A DNA stretch of 64,000 nt from Longimonas halophila (GCF_002554705.1 NZ_PDEP01000001.1:558001-622000), one strand, 5' to 3'; shown: positions 46,741-56,179, counted from the stretch's first letter. Notes: generated by a model from the sequence alone, not told the origin. Program-made: numbers and translations.

Positions 46741-48912
46741 TCAATCGAACAGGGGCCAGTGGATGCTAAACCGAATCCGCTGGTTTGGGAGTGGGTAGGT
46801 GGGCACCACGTACGTGCCCGCCGTTACGTTGGTACCCCCTAACGCGTTCTCGTATGAGAGCATCAGCTCGGCCCCGCGCAGGTTGGCTTCAGCATGTATG
46901 TTGAGTACGCCATCGGGCTGCAGGCGGCCTGGCGTATCGGGCGTGGCGGGTGCATCCAGCTTGGGCAACGTAAGCTGCCCTGTGGGCGAATGAAACCAGC
47001 GGCTCCGAAACGCTGCGCCCCAGCCGTACGCCTCGGCATACAGATCGATGTCCAGATCTCGAAACAGCACGAACCGCGCGCCGAGACGCCCGCGCCCGTA
47101 CACCTCGGGGAGGCTTGCGGCGTACTGCTGGACCAGCTGATCCCCGGAGGGGCGCACCTGCAGCGCGGTGCCCTGCACCACGGCATACAGTCCACGCTCT
47201 GCATCGTAGCGCCACCGCAGCCGCCCCGACACGCCCGCTACGTCCAGTGGCTCGGGGACTGCGCGGATGGTGCTGTCGAGTGGATCGGTGCCGCGCTCGG
47301 CTTCCACCGCGCGCTCGGTGCGATGCCCAAATGCAGTTATCCGCGTCTGAAGCGTGCGCCATGTGGTGTGCAGGCCGACCTGCGCCCGGTGTGTGCGCGT
47401 GAGCACAGGATCGGAGAGCGGAGTGACGAGCCCGGCCGAGCCGTACGTTTCAAGGCGTGAGCTGGGCCGGGCGGTACTGGCCACTTGTGCGGTACCCCCC
47501 ACGGGCCCCAAGTCGTACGCGGCCTGTAGCTGCCCGCTGGCGTAGATCGGGTGGTTTGTATGATGATGCACGTAGGTCGCCGCATCCAGCATCGTTCCGC
47601 GCCATGTAAGCGAGTCGCGCAGCCCAGCGTGCAGCGCGGTGAGGCCCGGCGACGCCACAGCAAACGTATCGGACGGGGCCGTTTGATGCTCGGCGTATGC
47701 CACCGCCTGCATGGCATGCGATTGCACACGCAGCGGCTGACGCAGTGTAGCTGTAAGGACATGCGATCGGAGCGTCCGTTTGTCCTCGAATCCGCTAAAA
47801 TCGAATGTGTTGGAGGTCCAGCCCGTGGTGAGTTGGGTAGCGGGCAGGCGGTCGTTCCATGCCCAGCGTAGGCGTGCGCTCAAGTCGTTCCGAATGGTCT
47901 GCCGCTGCCCCTCGGTTCGTACATCCGCCTGTGCCGGGACAAACACGGTGGTGGGGACGTCGGCAATGGCGGGTTCTACACCGCCGTGTGTTTGCAGGCG
48001 GTGCCGCACAGCGTAGTTGGTGAGGTCAAGTCCCCATTCGGCCTCTTGATAGCGGATGCGAAGCAAGACCTGGCGCGTTAGATCCAGCGCCGTGCTCTGG
48101 TATGTGTCATCGTTCGAGGCGCCGCCATACCCAAAGGTTGCCGCAAAGCGCGCGGGCTGCCCCAGCCACTCCACCGGACGCCCCTGCGTGTGAACAATTT
48201 CCACAGCCTGCAGACTGGCCCCTCCGCGCCGATAGCGCAGTTCGGTGAGGGGCCGATCGGGCGTAAAGAAGCGCCATTGCTGCGACAGCCCCAGCGCGCT
48301 CTGGCGTCCGGCAGGCGTTGTGGTGCTGGGGCGCGTTGTAAAGAGCGAGGGCAGCAGGTCGTATCGCGGCTGCTGCGTGATCGGATCGACGTAGCGACGA
48401 TCGTTCAGCCAGTAGTCGGCTCGGTGCGGAGGAAGGCCATAGCGCGACCATCCGTGCGGCCAGTCGATCGGGCCCAGGTGGTAGAGGAAGCTGCCGGGGG
48501 CCTCCGCCAACGTTTCGGCCATGCTGGCGTGCGCCCGCCGGTACAACGCAGTGTCAACGAGCGCACGCGGCGGGGCCGGGAGCAACTCCATTGGGGCATC
48601 GGGAGCTACAGGGTCTTCACCGGACGCGTCGGGCGGACCGGTTTCGGTGGTGTCGGGGGGCGTGGTATTGGCTTCGGTGGTATCGGCCTCCGTCGTATCC
48701 GCTTCGGTGGTGTCGGGGTGCGGAACGCGATGTTGGACGGGTGACCGGTATGCGATTAGGGCGGCGTCTTCTACGCGCAAGACCGGCTGCGGTGGGGGCG
48801 CTGTGCGTGCGGTATCCAGAACAAGCAGACTAAACAGCATCCCCACTACGCATCCCCCTGCCTTACCAGGAGCGTGCCGAAGCCAAGCCAATGAACAGAA
48901 TATGCTCATCAC
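46741..48912 (-). CDS. Large outer-membrane beta-barrel protein, porin-like, with Thr/Asp/Glu-rich linker
   Basis: The 723-residue protein has a signal-like N-terminus (GMLFSLLVLDTARTAPPP), then a low-complexity linker of DTTEA-type repeats (about residues 67-92). A conserved-looking segment follows (IDWPHGWSRYGLPPHRADYW), like the plug-type N-terminus of some putative porins. About 500 residues of alternating strands end in IRFSIHWPLFD, a typical barrel end. Specific ligand is unknown. It overlaps the deoxynucleoside kinase gene by 4 bases (ATGA type), implying coupled translation. The linker DNA (about 48640-48720) is a degenerate tandem repeat. Confidence 0.78.
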   Translation of the reverse strand: MMSIFCSLAWLRHAPGKAGGCVVGMLFSLLVLDTARTAPPPQPVLRVEDAALIAYRSPVQHRVPHPDTTEADTTEADTTEANTTPPDTTETGPPDASGEDPVAPDAPMELLPAPPRALVDTALYRRAHASMAETLAEAPGSFLYHLGPIDWPHGWSRYGLPPHRADYWLNDRRYVDPITQQPRYDLLPSLFTTRPSTTTPAGRQSALGLSQQWRFFTPDRPLTELRYRRGGASLQAVEIVHTQGRPVEWLGQPARFAATFGYGGASNDDTYQSTALDLTRQVLLRIRYQEAEWGLDLTNYAVRHRLQTHGGVEPAIADVPTTVFVPAQADVRTEGQRQTIRNDLSARLRWAWNDRLPATQLTTGWTSNTFDFSGFEDKRTLRSHVLTATLRQPLRVQSHAMQAVAYAEHQTAPSDTFAVASPGLTALHAGLRDSLTWRGTMLDAATYVHHHTNHPIYASGQLQAAYDLGPVGGTAQVASTARPSSRLETYGSAGLVTPLSDPVLTRTHRAQVGLHTTWRTLQTRITAFGHRTERAVEAERGTDPLDSTIRAVPEPLDVAGVSGRLRWRYDAERGLYAVVQGTALQVRPSGDQLVQQYAASLPEVYGRGRLGARFVLFRDLDIDLYAEAYGWGAAFRSRWFHSPTGQLTLPKLDAPATPDTPGRLQPDGVLNIHAEANLRGAELMLSYENALGGTNVTAGTYVVPTYPLPNQRIRFSIHWPLFD

Positions 48913-49574
48913 TCATCGGGGAAGAGTCCGTAGAGGCGGCTCTCGATTTGGCTGACGACCTGGCGGCGGTCGGCGTCATTGTTGACGAAGTCGATTTCGT
49001 CGACATCGACAATCATTTTGGGACCGCGGTCGTAGTTTTCGATCCAGCGGGTGTAGTGCTTCTGGAGGCGCTCCAGGTAGTCGATGCGGATGGTAGATTC
49101 GAAGTTGCGACCCCGCATTTGGATGTGGTCAACGAGCGTAGGCACTGAGGCTTTCAGGTAGACGAGCAGCGACGGGGGCTGCAGGTAGGAGGTCATGATG
49201 CCAAAGAGCTCCGTATAGTTTTTGTAGTCGCGCTCGCTCATCAGATTCATTTCGTAGAGGTTGCGCGCAAAGATTTCGGCGTCCTCGTAGATGGAGCGGT
49301 CTTGCACGATGGATTCTTCGGACTCTTCGATGCGGCGCTGGTGGTGAAAGCGGCTGGAGAGGAAGAAGACTTGCAGGTTGAACGACCAGCGGCGCATGTC
49401 GTCGTAGAAGTCGTCGAGATACGGATTGTCATCGACGCTCTCGTAGAAGGCTTCCCAGCCGAAGTACGAGCTTAGGATATCGGTGAGCGAGCTTTTCCCG
49501 GCGCCGATGTTGCCGGAGATGGTCACGAATTTTTTGGTGCGGTCGGTGTTCGGGGCGTCGAACAAGTCGGGCAT
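48909..49574 (-). CDS. Deoxynucleoside kinase
   Basis: The 221-residue protein phosphorylates deoxynucleosides in the salvage pathway (dCK/dGK/dAK family). The P-loop is GNIGAGKS (21-28), the catalytic region is IVQDRSIYEDAEIFA (DRS motif), and the lid is MRGRNFESTIRIDYLERLQKHY. It ends in a helix with a conserved VDVDEIDFVNN segment. Cytoplasmic, with normal family length. It leads the minus-strand block and overlaps the barrel gene by 4 bases. Its coupling to an envelope protein is not explained by function. Confidence 0.95.
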   Translation of the reverse strand: MPDLFDAPNTDRTKKFVTISGNIGAGKSSLTDILSSYFGWEAFYESVDDNPYLDDFYDDMRRWSFNLQVFFLSSRFHHQRRIEESEESIVQDRSIYEDAEIFARNLYEMNLMSERDYKNYTELFGIMTSYLQPPSLLVYLKASVPTLVDHIQMRGRNFESTIRIDYLERLQKHYTRWIENYDRGPKMIVDVDEIDFVNNDADRRQVVSQIESRLYGLFPDE

Positions 49575-49728
49575 GGGATGCAGGCAGGCAACGGGCGGTT
49601 TTCGGTGCGGACAGCAGGTAGATCATTCAAGGTATATGCTGCCCGGCACGAACGGAAGCGCGGTGCGTCCGTTTTGCGCAAAGATCGGGGTGGGAACGTG
49701 AGGGTCGTGCGTGAGCGCGCTGCCTCTC

Positions 49729-50607
49729 CTACGTGATATTTAGTGCGGCCTCAATCTCTTGGCGCATGGCCTTTAGCTGCTGAACGAGTCGCTTTACCGT
49801 CGGCTGGTCTTGCGTTGGTAACTTAATTCCGACCATTTGGTCAGCTAACAGACTGCTTTGGACGTCATGTGTTTGCTCGTTCAAAATGTCAATAGTCGTA
49901 CTTGCAAGCACTGACGAGATTTCAAGCACAGAGACCATATCACGTCCAAGGAGCCGAGCCGATGCGATCCGTTCATCGAAGTCGGGCTCACCAAGCAAGT
50001 CAAGATGCTTATCTATCATGCGCGCTCTGTTGATGTCGTAGTAATGACGAAGCACGCTGGCAAAATCGATGGCGTCTTTCTCTCTTTTATGCGGTTGCTC
50101 CGACCAAGCGATTAGCTTGAGTATGCTAAGGGCAGGAAGCGAGGTAACCCGGAACGAGAGGCCTTCGTTACCAAGCACAAACGTATCGGCCGTTTGCCCG
50201 GCCTCTTGTAGCCCCAGCGTAGACATCGCACGCTCATGATGAGGTGGCCACGTAAGCGTGTGGCTGTCATCCTCGATACTCCCGAACGGTATGAGATCAA
50301 CCGGATGTCCGCCTTGTGGAGCGACAAGGCGTTCGGCCTGGGTTCCTTTTTGGAAGCCAAACTCGTCTATCAGCACATTTCGGACCCTGTCATACATATT
50401 CCAATGTGCGACAGCGAACGCCACGTCTGTGTCTCGGGTACGGCGACGCAACCTGATGTCATGTCTATGCTCCAAATGAAGATCTCGAGCCCACGCACCG
50501 ATCACGAAGAAGGTAGTTTCGCAGCGACGGAATGCCTGTTGCAGCGACTCGATCAGCTCCTGTGTAGATGGCGAAAGCGTGTCTTCTGCAAGAACATATT
50601 CAGCCAT
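49729..50607 (-). CDS. AbiEii-like nucleotidyltransferase toxin
   Basis: The 292-residue protein matches the AbiEii/DUF1814-type nucleotidyltransferases. The core is VIGAWARDL (35-43) followed by TRDTDVAFAV, giving the D59-x-D61 metal pair. VDLIPFG supplies the third acid as in other polymerase-beta-fold enzymes. FRVTSLPALSILKLIAW and the KDAIDFA segment are typical of the family. Known AbiEii toxins block growth during phage infection. It overlaps the antitoxin-like gene by 8 bases. The pair is less GC-rich than its neighbours, suggesting transfer. Confidence 0.85.
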   Translation of the reverse strand: MAEYVLAEDTLSPSTQELIESLQQAFRRCETTFFVIGAWARDLHLEHRHDIRLRRRTRDTDVAFAVAHWNMYDRVRNVLIDEFGFQKGTQAERLVAPQGGHPVDLIPFGSIEDDSHTLTWPPHHERAMSTLGLQEAGQTADTFVLGNEGLSFRVTSLPALSILKLIAWSEQPHKREKDAIDFASVLRHYYDINRARMIDKHLDLLGEPDFDERIASARLLGRDMVSVLEISSVLASTTIDILNEQTHDVQSSLLADQMVGIKLPTQDQPTVKRLVQQLKAMRQEIEAALNIT

Positions 50608-51607
50608 CGGCCATCAGGTGGTCGGTAAAGATGCGGTTGGCAATGTGCGTGGCCCGACTGTCATCAAGCGTTAACAGATCAGCATACACCAGAAGCGGCG
50701 GGACTGTACGCGTGTTTGTGTCATCTACTGAGGTGAGGGGCGTCCAAAACTGATCGAGGATTTCGACAGGACCTTCTGGATCAGGCACCATGCGTAGTCC
50801 GCGGAGCAGTTTCGTGGTTGGCTCTTCGGTGTATATAGACAGCGACTCGGGTTGCAAGTCGTGGGTCAGAGCATCGGCCGCTGCCTCCCCGCCCCAACGT
50901 CCCAAGCTGGAATCGAGGTCTATCGCTTTCCAGTCGCGAACCACGGCCTCGTTCAGAAACTGGAATCGGCCCCGTGTCATCTTGGGTCGCAGTCGCTCTC
51001 CGTAGGCTACGGCCCATCGATCCATCAACTCGTCAAGGCGGCGCAACTTACGTGTTCGCGTATCGATCTTTATCAGATACCCAAGCTCTTCGAGGTCAGA
51101 AAGCACATACCCAACCGCACCCCGGGATATGTCTGCCGTATCCGCCATCGTGCGATACGTCGTGTTAACCAATTCGTCGTGGTTCAACAGCGCAAAGATG
51201 AGCTTGAGCCCCGCTTCATTGAAGGCTCGATGCTGGCAACGGTGACTGCGGGACTTTGTAGCCTGTCCTTGCACGAAAACAACGAATTGAGAGTGGTCTA
51301 CACATGCAAGATAGCAGTTGCCCCCGCTATCCATGTACGACTGGCCTGCATCACGCAAGAGCTTTTGCGCCCCCGATGTAATATGATCTGCCACAAACAC
51401 GACTCCTGCTCTATCCTGTCCGCTTCTTTGTGCCAGTTCTCGGGCAGCCCCTTCTTTCGTCAGATTCGAAACGATCTCTGCCTGGTATGAGCATACTTTT
51501 TCATCGCGTACCGCCGCGTGCAGAATCTGCTCGTCTCCATTCGTCGCGATAGTAATCGACGGGGGCAAGAGGTTACTGAGCGCTTGCGTTGCCTGTCTCA
51601 ACGCCAT
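50600..51607 (-). CDS. AbiEi-family antitoxin/transcriptional regulator
   Basis: The protein resembles the long AbiEi-family type IV antitoxins. A central winged helix is visible (MADTADISRGAVGYVLSDLEE) after a region FNEAGLKLIFALLNHDELV. The N-terminal ~130 residues hold an uncharacterised alpha/beta region. I prefer the ATG at 51607; a TTG at 51637 is in frame but lies inside the operator. AbiEi proteins neutralise the toxin and repress their own promoter through inverted repeats, which are present upstream. Confidence 0.83.
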   Translation of the reverse strand: MALRQATQALSNLLPPSITIATNGDEQILHAAVRDEKVCSYQAEIVSNLTKEGAARELAQRSGQDRAGVVFVADHITSGAQKLLRDAGQSYMDSGGNCYLACVDHSQFVVFVQGQATKSRSHRCQHRAFNEAGLKLIFALLNHDELVNTTYRTMADTADISRGAVGYVLSDLEELGYLIKIDTRTRKLRRLDELMDRWAVAYGERLRPKMTRGRFQFLNEAVVRDWKAIDLDSSLGRWGGEAAADALTHDLQPESLSIYTEEPTTKLLRGLRMVPDPEGPVEILDQFWTPLTSVDDTNTRTVPPLLVYADLLTLDDSRATHIANRIFTDHLMADG

Positions 51608-51611
51608 CTTG

Positions 51612-51668
51612 TTTGTCCAATATATTTTCTTGTCCAATTATGTTGGATGATGGTCTATAATGGACAAA
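51612..51668. promoter_or_regulatory. AbiE operator/promoter region with three TTGTCCA boxes
   Basis: TTTGTCCA (51612-51619) pairs with TGGACAAA (51661-51668), and TTGTCCAA (51630-51637) repeats the box between them. A smaller dyad TCCAA/TTGGA lies at 51633-51647. The stretch is AT-rich and lies just upstream of the antitoxin ATG. This arrangement fits cooperative self-repression by the antitoxin. Confidence 0.7.
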
Positions 51669-51707
51669 CGGAATCATAGATCCGATGTCCATCTCAGATC
51701 TCACCCA

Positions 51708-52202
51708 TTACAGCGCCGCATATGCCTGAATGCGATGCACATGTAGCACAAAATCGCCCGCCTGCTTATCTCCGATCAAGAACCCGATTTCGCAGATCGA
51801 GGCCGCTGCAAACGGGGGCGCATCGGGACGGGGCTGTCCGCGGCGCATGGGACGCAACTGCGCAAACGGCAAGTAGTGCGTGGCGGGCTGCGGCGTTGCC
51901 CAGAACGGAACGCGATAGCTGATGCGTCCACCCGGCTCTGTACGCAAGGTGAGCCGGTAGCGGCATGGCGGGCCCTGCAAACGGAGCATGATACCTGTCT
52001 GCCCCGAGAGGTCGACGGAGCATCGCGCTTTCGTCGACGCAAACCCACCGTTGTTGGCGAGCGAGACGGCCCCTGCAAACTGCAGGACGCCGTCGTCAGG
52101 GCGGCGCATGACGCGGCTGGTGGACTGCCCACCCATCACGCCGTCGTTCACGCAGGTCCACGGACCGAGAGTAGACGCGTCGGAGAGCAGGGGCATGATC
52201 AT
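51708..52202 (-). CDS. CIA30-domain protein
   Basis: The 164-residue protein has the CIA30 (complex I intermediate-associated protein 30) fold. The signature WTCVNDGVMGGQSTS opens the domain, and GAVSLANNGGFASTKAR is the next conserved strand pair. The end FLIGDKQAGDFVLHVHRIQAY matches the usual C-terminus. No signal peptide is visible. In bacteria the domain is a carbohydrate-binding-like sandwich of unclear role; complex I genes are absent here. It lies 26 bases beyond the GAF-PAS gene on the same strand. Confidence 0.88.
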   Translation of the reverse strand: MIMPLLSDASTLGPWTCVNDGVMGGQSTSRVMRRPDDGVLQFAGAVSLANNGGFASTKARCSVDLSGQTGIMLRLQGPPCRYRLTLRTEPGGRISYRVPFWATPQPATHYLPFAQLRPMRRGQPRPDAPPFAAASICEIGFLIGDKQAGDFVLHVHRIQAYAAL

Positions 52203-52228
52203 CGAAAGGATGGAAGTCGTAGGCGTGG

Positions 52229-53866
52229 TCAGTCCTCTTCAGTCGTATGCGGCGCGCTCCGTTCGTCGGTTGTCTGCTCACGGGCACGTAGGCTACGAAG
52301 CAACGAACTGGCTGCGGTGTCGGAGAAGGATTCGGGCGTTGCTGTTGGAGCCGCATCCGCGGTCCCATCGCCCGGAGCGCCGTCGAATACTGACGCGTTA
52401 TCAGACTCACCATCCTCTACATGCTCAGCCGGGGCGTCATTGGCCTCTTTGTGCGGCTCTTCGTTGACTTGCTCCTCAGAACCCGGAACGGCTTCGGTGT
52501 CAGGGGCAGAGGCAGGCGCCTCGTCAGCGGTTTCGGGGGCTGTTTCAGCCGGTTCAGAGGCTGTATCGGCGGCGGGCGGTGTGTCCTCCGCGTCTCCCTG
52601 ATTCTCTACAGGCGCAGCCTTATCGGAGTCAGATTCAATCTCTTGTTCTGGCGCACCACGGTCGGCATCGGTGGGAGGCGCAGACACTTCTTCTACACGC
52701 ACCTCGTCTTCGACCAAGGCGGGGGATGGTTTCGGGCTGCTCGTGCTTGCACCGGGCGGCACGAGCACCGCACTCACGCCGACAACGCTTCCGCGCTCGC
52801 TCCGTAGCGGACGCAAGTGCGCTTCATACGGATGGCTGCCCCCGGCGGTGTCAATCATGACTTCCTGATTGATAACGTCCCGCTCATCCTTCATCAGCGC
52901 ATTCATCGCATTGCTGATGCGCCCCTGGTCGAATGGGTTCGACAGCGACTCAAACGCCGTGCCCACTACGTCGCACAGCGGCCCATCTGCGGTGTTGTCG
53001 TGACTTACCGAGCGGATAATGCCGTCGCGATCGATCACCATGAAGGTGGAGTCGGAGCTGTGCAGCGGGGTGGGTTGCACCGTAGCCAGAACGGCAGCTC
53101 GGCCATCAACCAGTACCTCACGTTCGCGCACACGTGCTGGGAAAAACGACCCGTCGGCGCGCTGGTGCAGGGCAAGCACCGAGCCGGGATCACGATACGA
53201 TGCCGGGGCCTGCAGGTCGTTGGCGGTGAGCCCGGCAAAGTCTTGCGCCTCGTATCCATACTGCGACACTGCCGCCGCATTTGCCTTCATGATGTGCCCA
53301 TCGCTCTGGGCGTACACGTACATGGGCTGCGGATTCTCATCAATGAGCTGCCGCACCTGTGCCTCCGCACTACGCAACTCAAACTGATTCACGACCACAT
53401 CGGCCATACGTTCAAGGATTTCGCGCTGCGCGGCGTCGAACGTCTTCGGCTCGTAGTCGATGATGCAGAGCGACCCAATGTGGATTCCCTCGGGCGTGGT
53501 GAGCGGGGCCCCGGCGTAGAACCGGATGTACGGCGGCCCCGTCACAATCGGGTTGTCTTTAAAGCGCGGGTCTTCGGTCGCGTCTTCAACCACGAGCATC
53601 TCCCCGTTGTGCACGGCATGCACGCAGAACGACACGCTGATACCGGTTTCGCGCGCGTCGAAGTTGAAGCACGACTTAAACCACTGGCGCTCCTCATCAA
53701 TCAGCGTAATCAGCGCGGTGGAGGCGTCGCAGACCTTGGCCACGAGGCTGGTAATGCGATCGAAGTCTTTCTCGGGCGCTGTGTCCAAGATATGATAGCG
53801 CCGCAGCGCGGCCTGCCGCTCGCTGGTGTTTTCGAGGCTGGGCGTTGCTGAAGAAGGGGATGGCAT
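52229..53866 (-). CDS. GAF-PAS sensor protein with acidic disordered C-terminus
   Basis: The 545-residue protein begins with a GAF domain (about 20-170; ALRRYHILDTAPEKDFDRIT, PLTTPEGIHIGSLCIID). A PAS domain follows (about 175-275; QPMYVYAQSDGHIMKANAAA) and a second PAS-like domain (about 280-378; TFMVIDRDGIIRSVSHDN). The last ~165 residues are rich in Glu, Asp, Ala and Pro and look disordered. There is no histidine kinase, cyclase or DNA-binding output. It may be a sensor that acts through a partner, or have lost its output. Soluble, cytoplasmic. Confidence 0.85.
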   Translation of the reverse strand: MPSPSSATPSLENTSERQAALRRYHILDTAPEKDFDRITSLVAKVCDASTALITLIDEERQWFKSCFNFDARETGISVSFCVHAVHNGEMLVVEDATEDPRFKDNPIVTGPPYIRFYAGAPLTTPEGIHIGSLCIIDYEPKTFDAAQREILERMADVVVNQFELRSAEAQVRQLIDENPQPMYVYAQSDGHIMKANAAAVSQYGYEAQDFAGLTANDLQAPASYRDPGSVLALHQRADGSFFPARVREREVLVDGRAAVLATVQPTPLHSSDSTFMVIDRDGIIRSVSHDNTADGPLCDVVGTAFESLSNPFDQGRISNAMNALMKDERDVINQEVMIDTAGGSHPYEAHLRPLRSERGSVVGVSAVLVPPGASTSSPKPSPALVEDEVRVEEVSAPPTDADRGAPEQEIESDSDKAAPVENQGDAEDTPPAADTASEPAETAPETADEAPASAPDTEAVPGSEEQVNEEPHKEANDAPAEHVEDGESDNASVFDGAPGDGTADAAPTATPESFSDTAASSLLRSLRAREQTTDERSAPHTTEED

Positions 53867-53994
53867 AAAGTCAGATAGCTGCAGTCGTATTTAACGAGTG
53901 TGACTTTCTCACATCGCCAATGCCTACGCCCGTTCCTCTGCAGCCACAGACCCATCACATTCGTTTCATTGTAGATGCAAAGCTCTGTTGCTCC

Positions 53995-55194
53995 TCATCC
54001 GTTCCGCATCGGGAACCGCTGGTTCAGCGTGGCCCCGAAGCGCTCAATCTCGGCACTCGTGTTGTAGTAATGCACCGAGGCTCGTACCAGCTTCGGAAGG
54101 CTGCGCGCCTCGGCATCCAATAGGGTCGAGGACGGCGGACTCACCGACACGTTGATGCCGTCGGTACGCAGGCGCTGCTGAATGGCGTGGGCATCGGTGC
54201 CCTCAATCGCAAAGGTGACGATTCCGCACTGCCGCGTGCCCACATCGTACACGGTTACACCGCGCTGTGCGCGCAACATCTCGCGCAGCTCGTCGGCCAG
54301 GTGCTGCACCCGCTCGGCAATAGCGTCGAGCCCCCAATCCAGCGCATAGTCCACCGCAACGCCCAGTGCAATCTTGCCCGCCACGTAGCCTTCCCACGTC
54401 TCAAACCGCTTTGCGTCGGACCGGATGCGGTAGCTGGTGGGACTGGTGAGGGTGGCGGCGTGCAAGTCGAGCAGCGGCGGGGTGAGGCGCTCAATCCAGT
54501 CGCGCTGTACGTACAAAAATCCGGTGCCACGCGGCCCGCGCAGGTACTTACGCCCGGTGGCCGAGAGCATGGTGCAGCCGATTTCATCCACGTCAAGTGG
54601 CAGTTGGCCTGCTGATTGGCACGCATCCAGCAGGTACGGCACGTCGGCCTCCTGGGCAAGGGCCCCGACCTGGGCAGCTGGATTCACGAGTCCGCCGTTG
54701 GTGGGGACGTGCGTCAGCGCGATGAGCGCCGTGCGGTCGTCGATCGCATTGCGCAAGGCGTGCAGGTCGATCTGGCCGTGCGTATCGGACGGCACAACCT
54801 CGACCTTGGCGCCGGTACGCTCGGCCACCTGCAGCATCGCAATGTAGTTGCTGGCATACGAGGCTGCGCTGGTCAAGATGTGGTCGCCCGGACCCAGGTC
54901 CATCCCGTAGAAGGCCATGTCCCACGCCCGCGTGGCATTTTCGACGAGGGCGATTTCCTTGGCCTCCGCCCCAATGAGCTGGGCGATGGCATCGTACGTG
55001 TGCTGCAGCTGATCTTCGGCATAGGCAGCGGCTTCGTATCCCCCCAGATGCGCTTCCTGGTTGAGATGATCGATCTGCGCATCGAGCACGGGCTGCGGCG
55101 GCAGGGCGCTCCCGGCGTTGTTGAAGTGCAGCACCTCGGTACAGCCGGGGGTATCGGCGCGGGCGCGGTCTACGTTAAACGCAGCGTTAGGCAT
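53995..55194 (-). CDS. Class V aminotransferase (PLP-dependent, cysteine-desulfurase-like)
   Basis: The 399-residue enzyme has the fold-type I PLP site of class V aminotransferases. FNNAGSALPPQPV opens the protein, ENATRAWDMAF is the cofactor phosphate region, D190 and Q193 in LLDACQSAGQ hold the pyridine ring, and K216 in SATGRKYLRGPRG is the Schiff-base lysine. Relatives include cysteine desulfurases and hercynylcysteine lyases. There is no loop cysteine that I can assign, so a desulfurase role is unproven. It overlaps the upstream hydrolase gene by 8 bases. Confidence 0.88.
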   Translation of the reverse strand: MPNAAFNVDRARADTPGCTEVLHFNNAGSALPPQPVLDAQIDHLNQEAHLGGYEAAAYAEDQLQHTYDAIAQLIGAEAKEIALVENATRAWDMAFYGMDLGPGDHILTSAASYASNYIAMLQVAERTGAKVEVVPSDTHGQIDLHALRNAIDDRTALIALTHVPTNGGLVNPAAQVGALAQEADVPYLLDACQSAGQLPLDVDEIGCTMLSATGRKYLRGPRGTGFLYVQRDWIERLTPPLLDLHAATLTSPTSYRIRSDAKRFETWEGYVAGKIALGVAVDYALDWGLDAIAERVQHLADELREMLRAQRGVTVYDVGTRQCGIVTFAIEGTDAHAIQQRLRTDGINVSVSPPSSTLLDAEARSLPKLVRASVHYYNTSAEIERFGATLNQRFPMRNG

Positions 55195-56179
55195 CAGTAT
55201 CGTTAGCGTCGATCAGAAAGTCGTCGAGTGCGCGGAAGGTGGGGGCCGGACGCTCCCAGTGCGGCAGGAGTCCACCGGGCACAGCAGTGTGGGTGATGTA
55301 GCGTGGATTTGCGTTCGTCAGCGCCGGGAGCCGGTCGAAGCGCTGCACGGTGGGTGCGGGCGCTTCGGGGGTAAGGATGAGCGTGGGACGATAGAGGCGC
55401 GCGTACCCCTCGGTGTCGATGTTGCGCTGAAAGAGCGAACCGTCTACAAAGTGGCGCGGGGCGTAGGGCGCGCCCTGAATGCGGGCGGTTTGGGCGCCGT
55501 AGTACACGAGTGCATCGGGGACGGCGTCTTCATTCTGAAAGACCTGTGCCGCCAGGTACCGCCGCAGCGACGCCGGACGCGTCAGCCAGAAGTAGGGCAG
55601 GGTGAACCCGCCCACGGTGGCAGCGGTTTTGACGGCCAGGCGTCCGAATGGAGACAGACCGCGATTCGCTGAGAGTCCGGTCGGCGCGATAAACGCGCAG
55701 CGCCGCACCAGCGAGGCCGCCTGCAGGGCCACCGACGCCGCAAACTCGCTGCCCAGCGAGCACGCCACCAGATCGGCAGCCGGCCCCACGGCATCATTCA
55801 GCACTGCATACAGTACGTCGTGATAGGTTTGGGGCGTGTAGCTGCGACGCGTGCGCTCCGAGCGTCCAAAGCCAAGCCAATCGAGGGCCCACAGAGGGCG
55901 GTCGGTCGCCTCCGCGTAATGCTCCACAAGCGGACGCATCTCCTTCGGCGAGGCGACGGCGTTGAAGCTGTGCAGGAAGACAAGGGGCGTGCCGGTGCCC
56001 GGACGGTGGTACAGATGCACGCGGCCTTGATCAGTGTCGAGGACGCGTGAGTCGAGGTTGAGCGCTGGGTCGAGAGCATGGGCAGGCGGCAGACTGCGGT
56101 GATATGCCGTGGTGGCACCCGCCGCTGCAGCCACACCTGTGGCCGTCCACCCCAGCCAGCGCGAAGAAGAGCCATTCAT
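55187..56179 (-). CDS. Alpha/beta hydrolase
   Basis: The protein has an alpha/beta-hydrolase fold. TPLVFLHSFNAVASPKEM is the oxyanion-loop strand, DWLGFGRSER follows, and the nucleophile is the serine in VACSLGSEFA (small-x-Ser-x-Gly). The final histidine is probably in PHWERP. ATG 56179 gives an N-terminal hydrophobic stretch (WTATGVAAAAGATTAY), perhaps a membrane anchor; the frame is open upstream to 56233. It is translationally coupled (8-base overlap) to the class V aminotransferase. The substrate is unknown. Confidence 0.87.
   Translation of the reverse strand: MNGSSSRWLGWTATGVAAAAGATTAYHRSLPPAHALDPALNLDSRVLDTDQGRVHLYHRPGTGTPLVFLHSFNAVASPKEMRPLVEHYAEATDRPLWALDWLGFGRSERTRRSYTPQTYHDVLYAVLNDAVGPAADLVACSLGSEFAASVALQAASLVRRCAFIAPTGLSANRGLSPFGRLAVKTAATVGGFTLPYFWLTRPASLRRYLAAQVFQNEDAVPDALVYYGAQTARIQGAPYAPRHFVDGSLFQRNIDTEGYARLYRPTLILTPEAPAPTVQRFDRLPALTNANPRYITHTAVPGGLLPHWERPAPTFRALDDFLIDANDTDA

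Noticed and set aside
50600..51637. TTG start for the AbiEi-like antitoxin
   Set aside because: The TTG lies inside a TTGTCCA operator box, and an ATG follows 30 bases later with a natural N-terminus.
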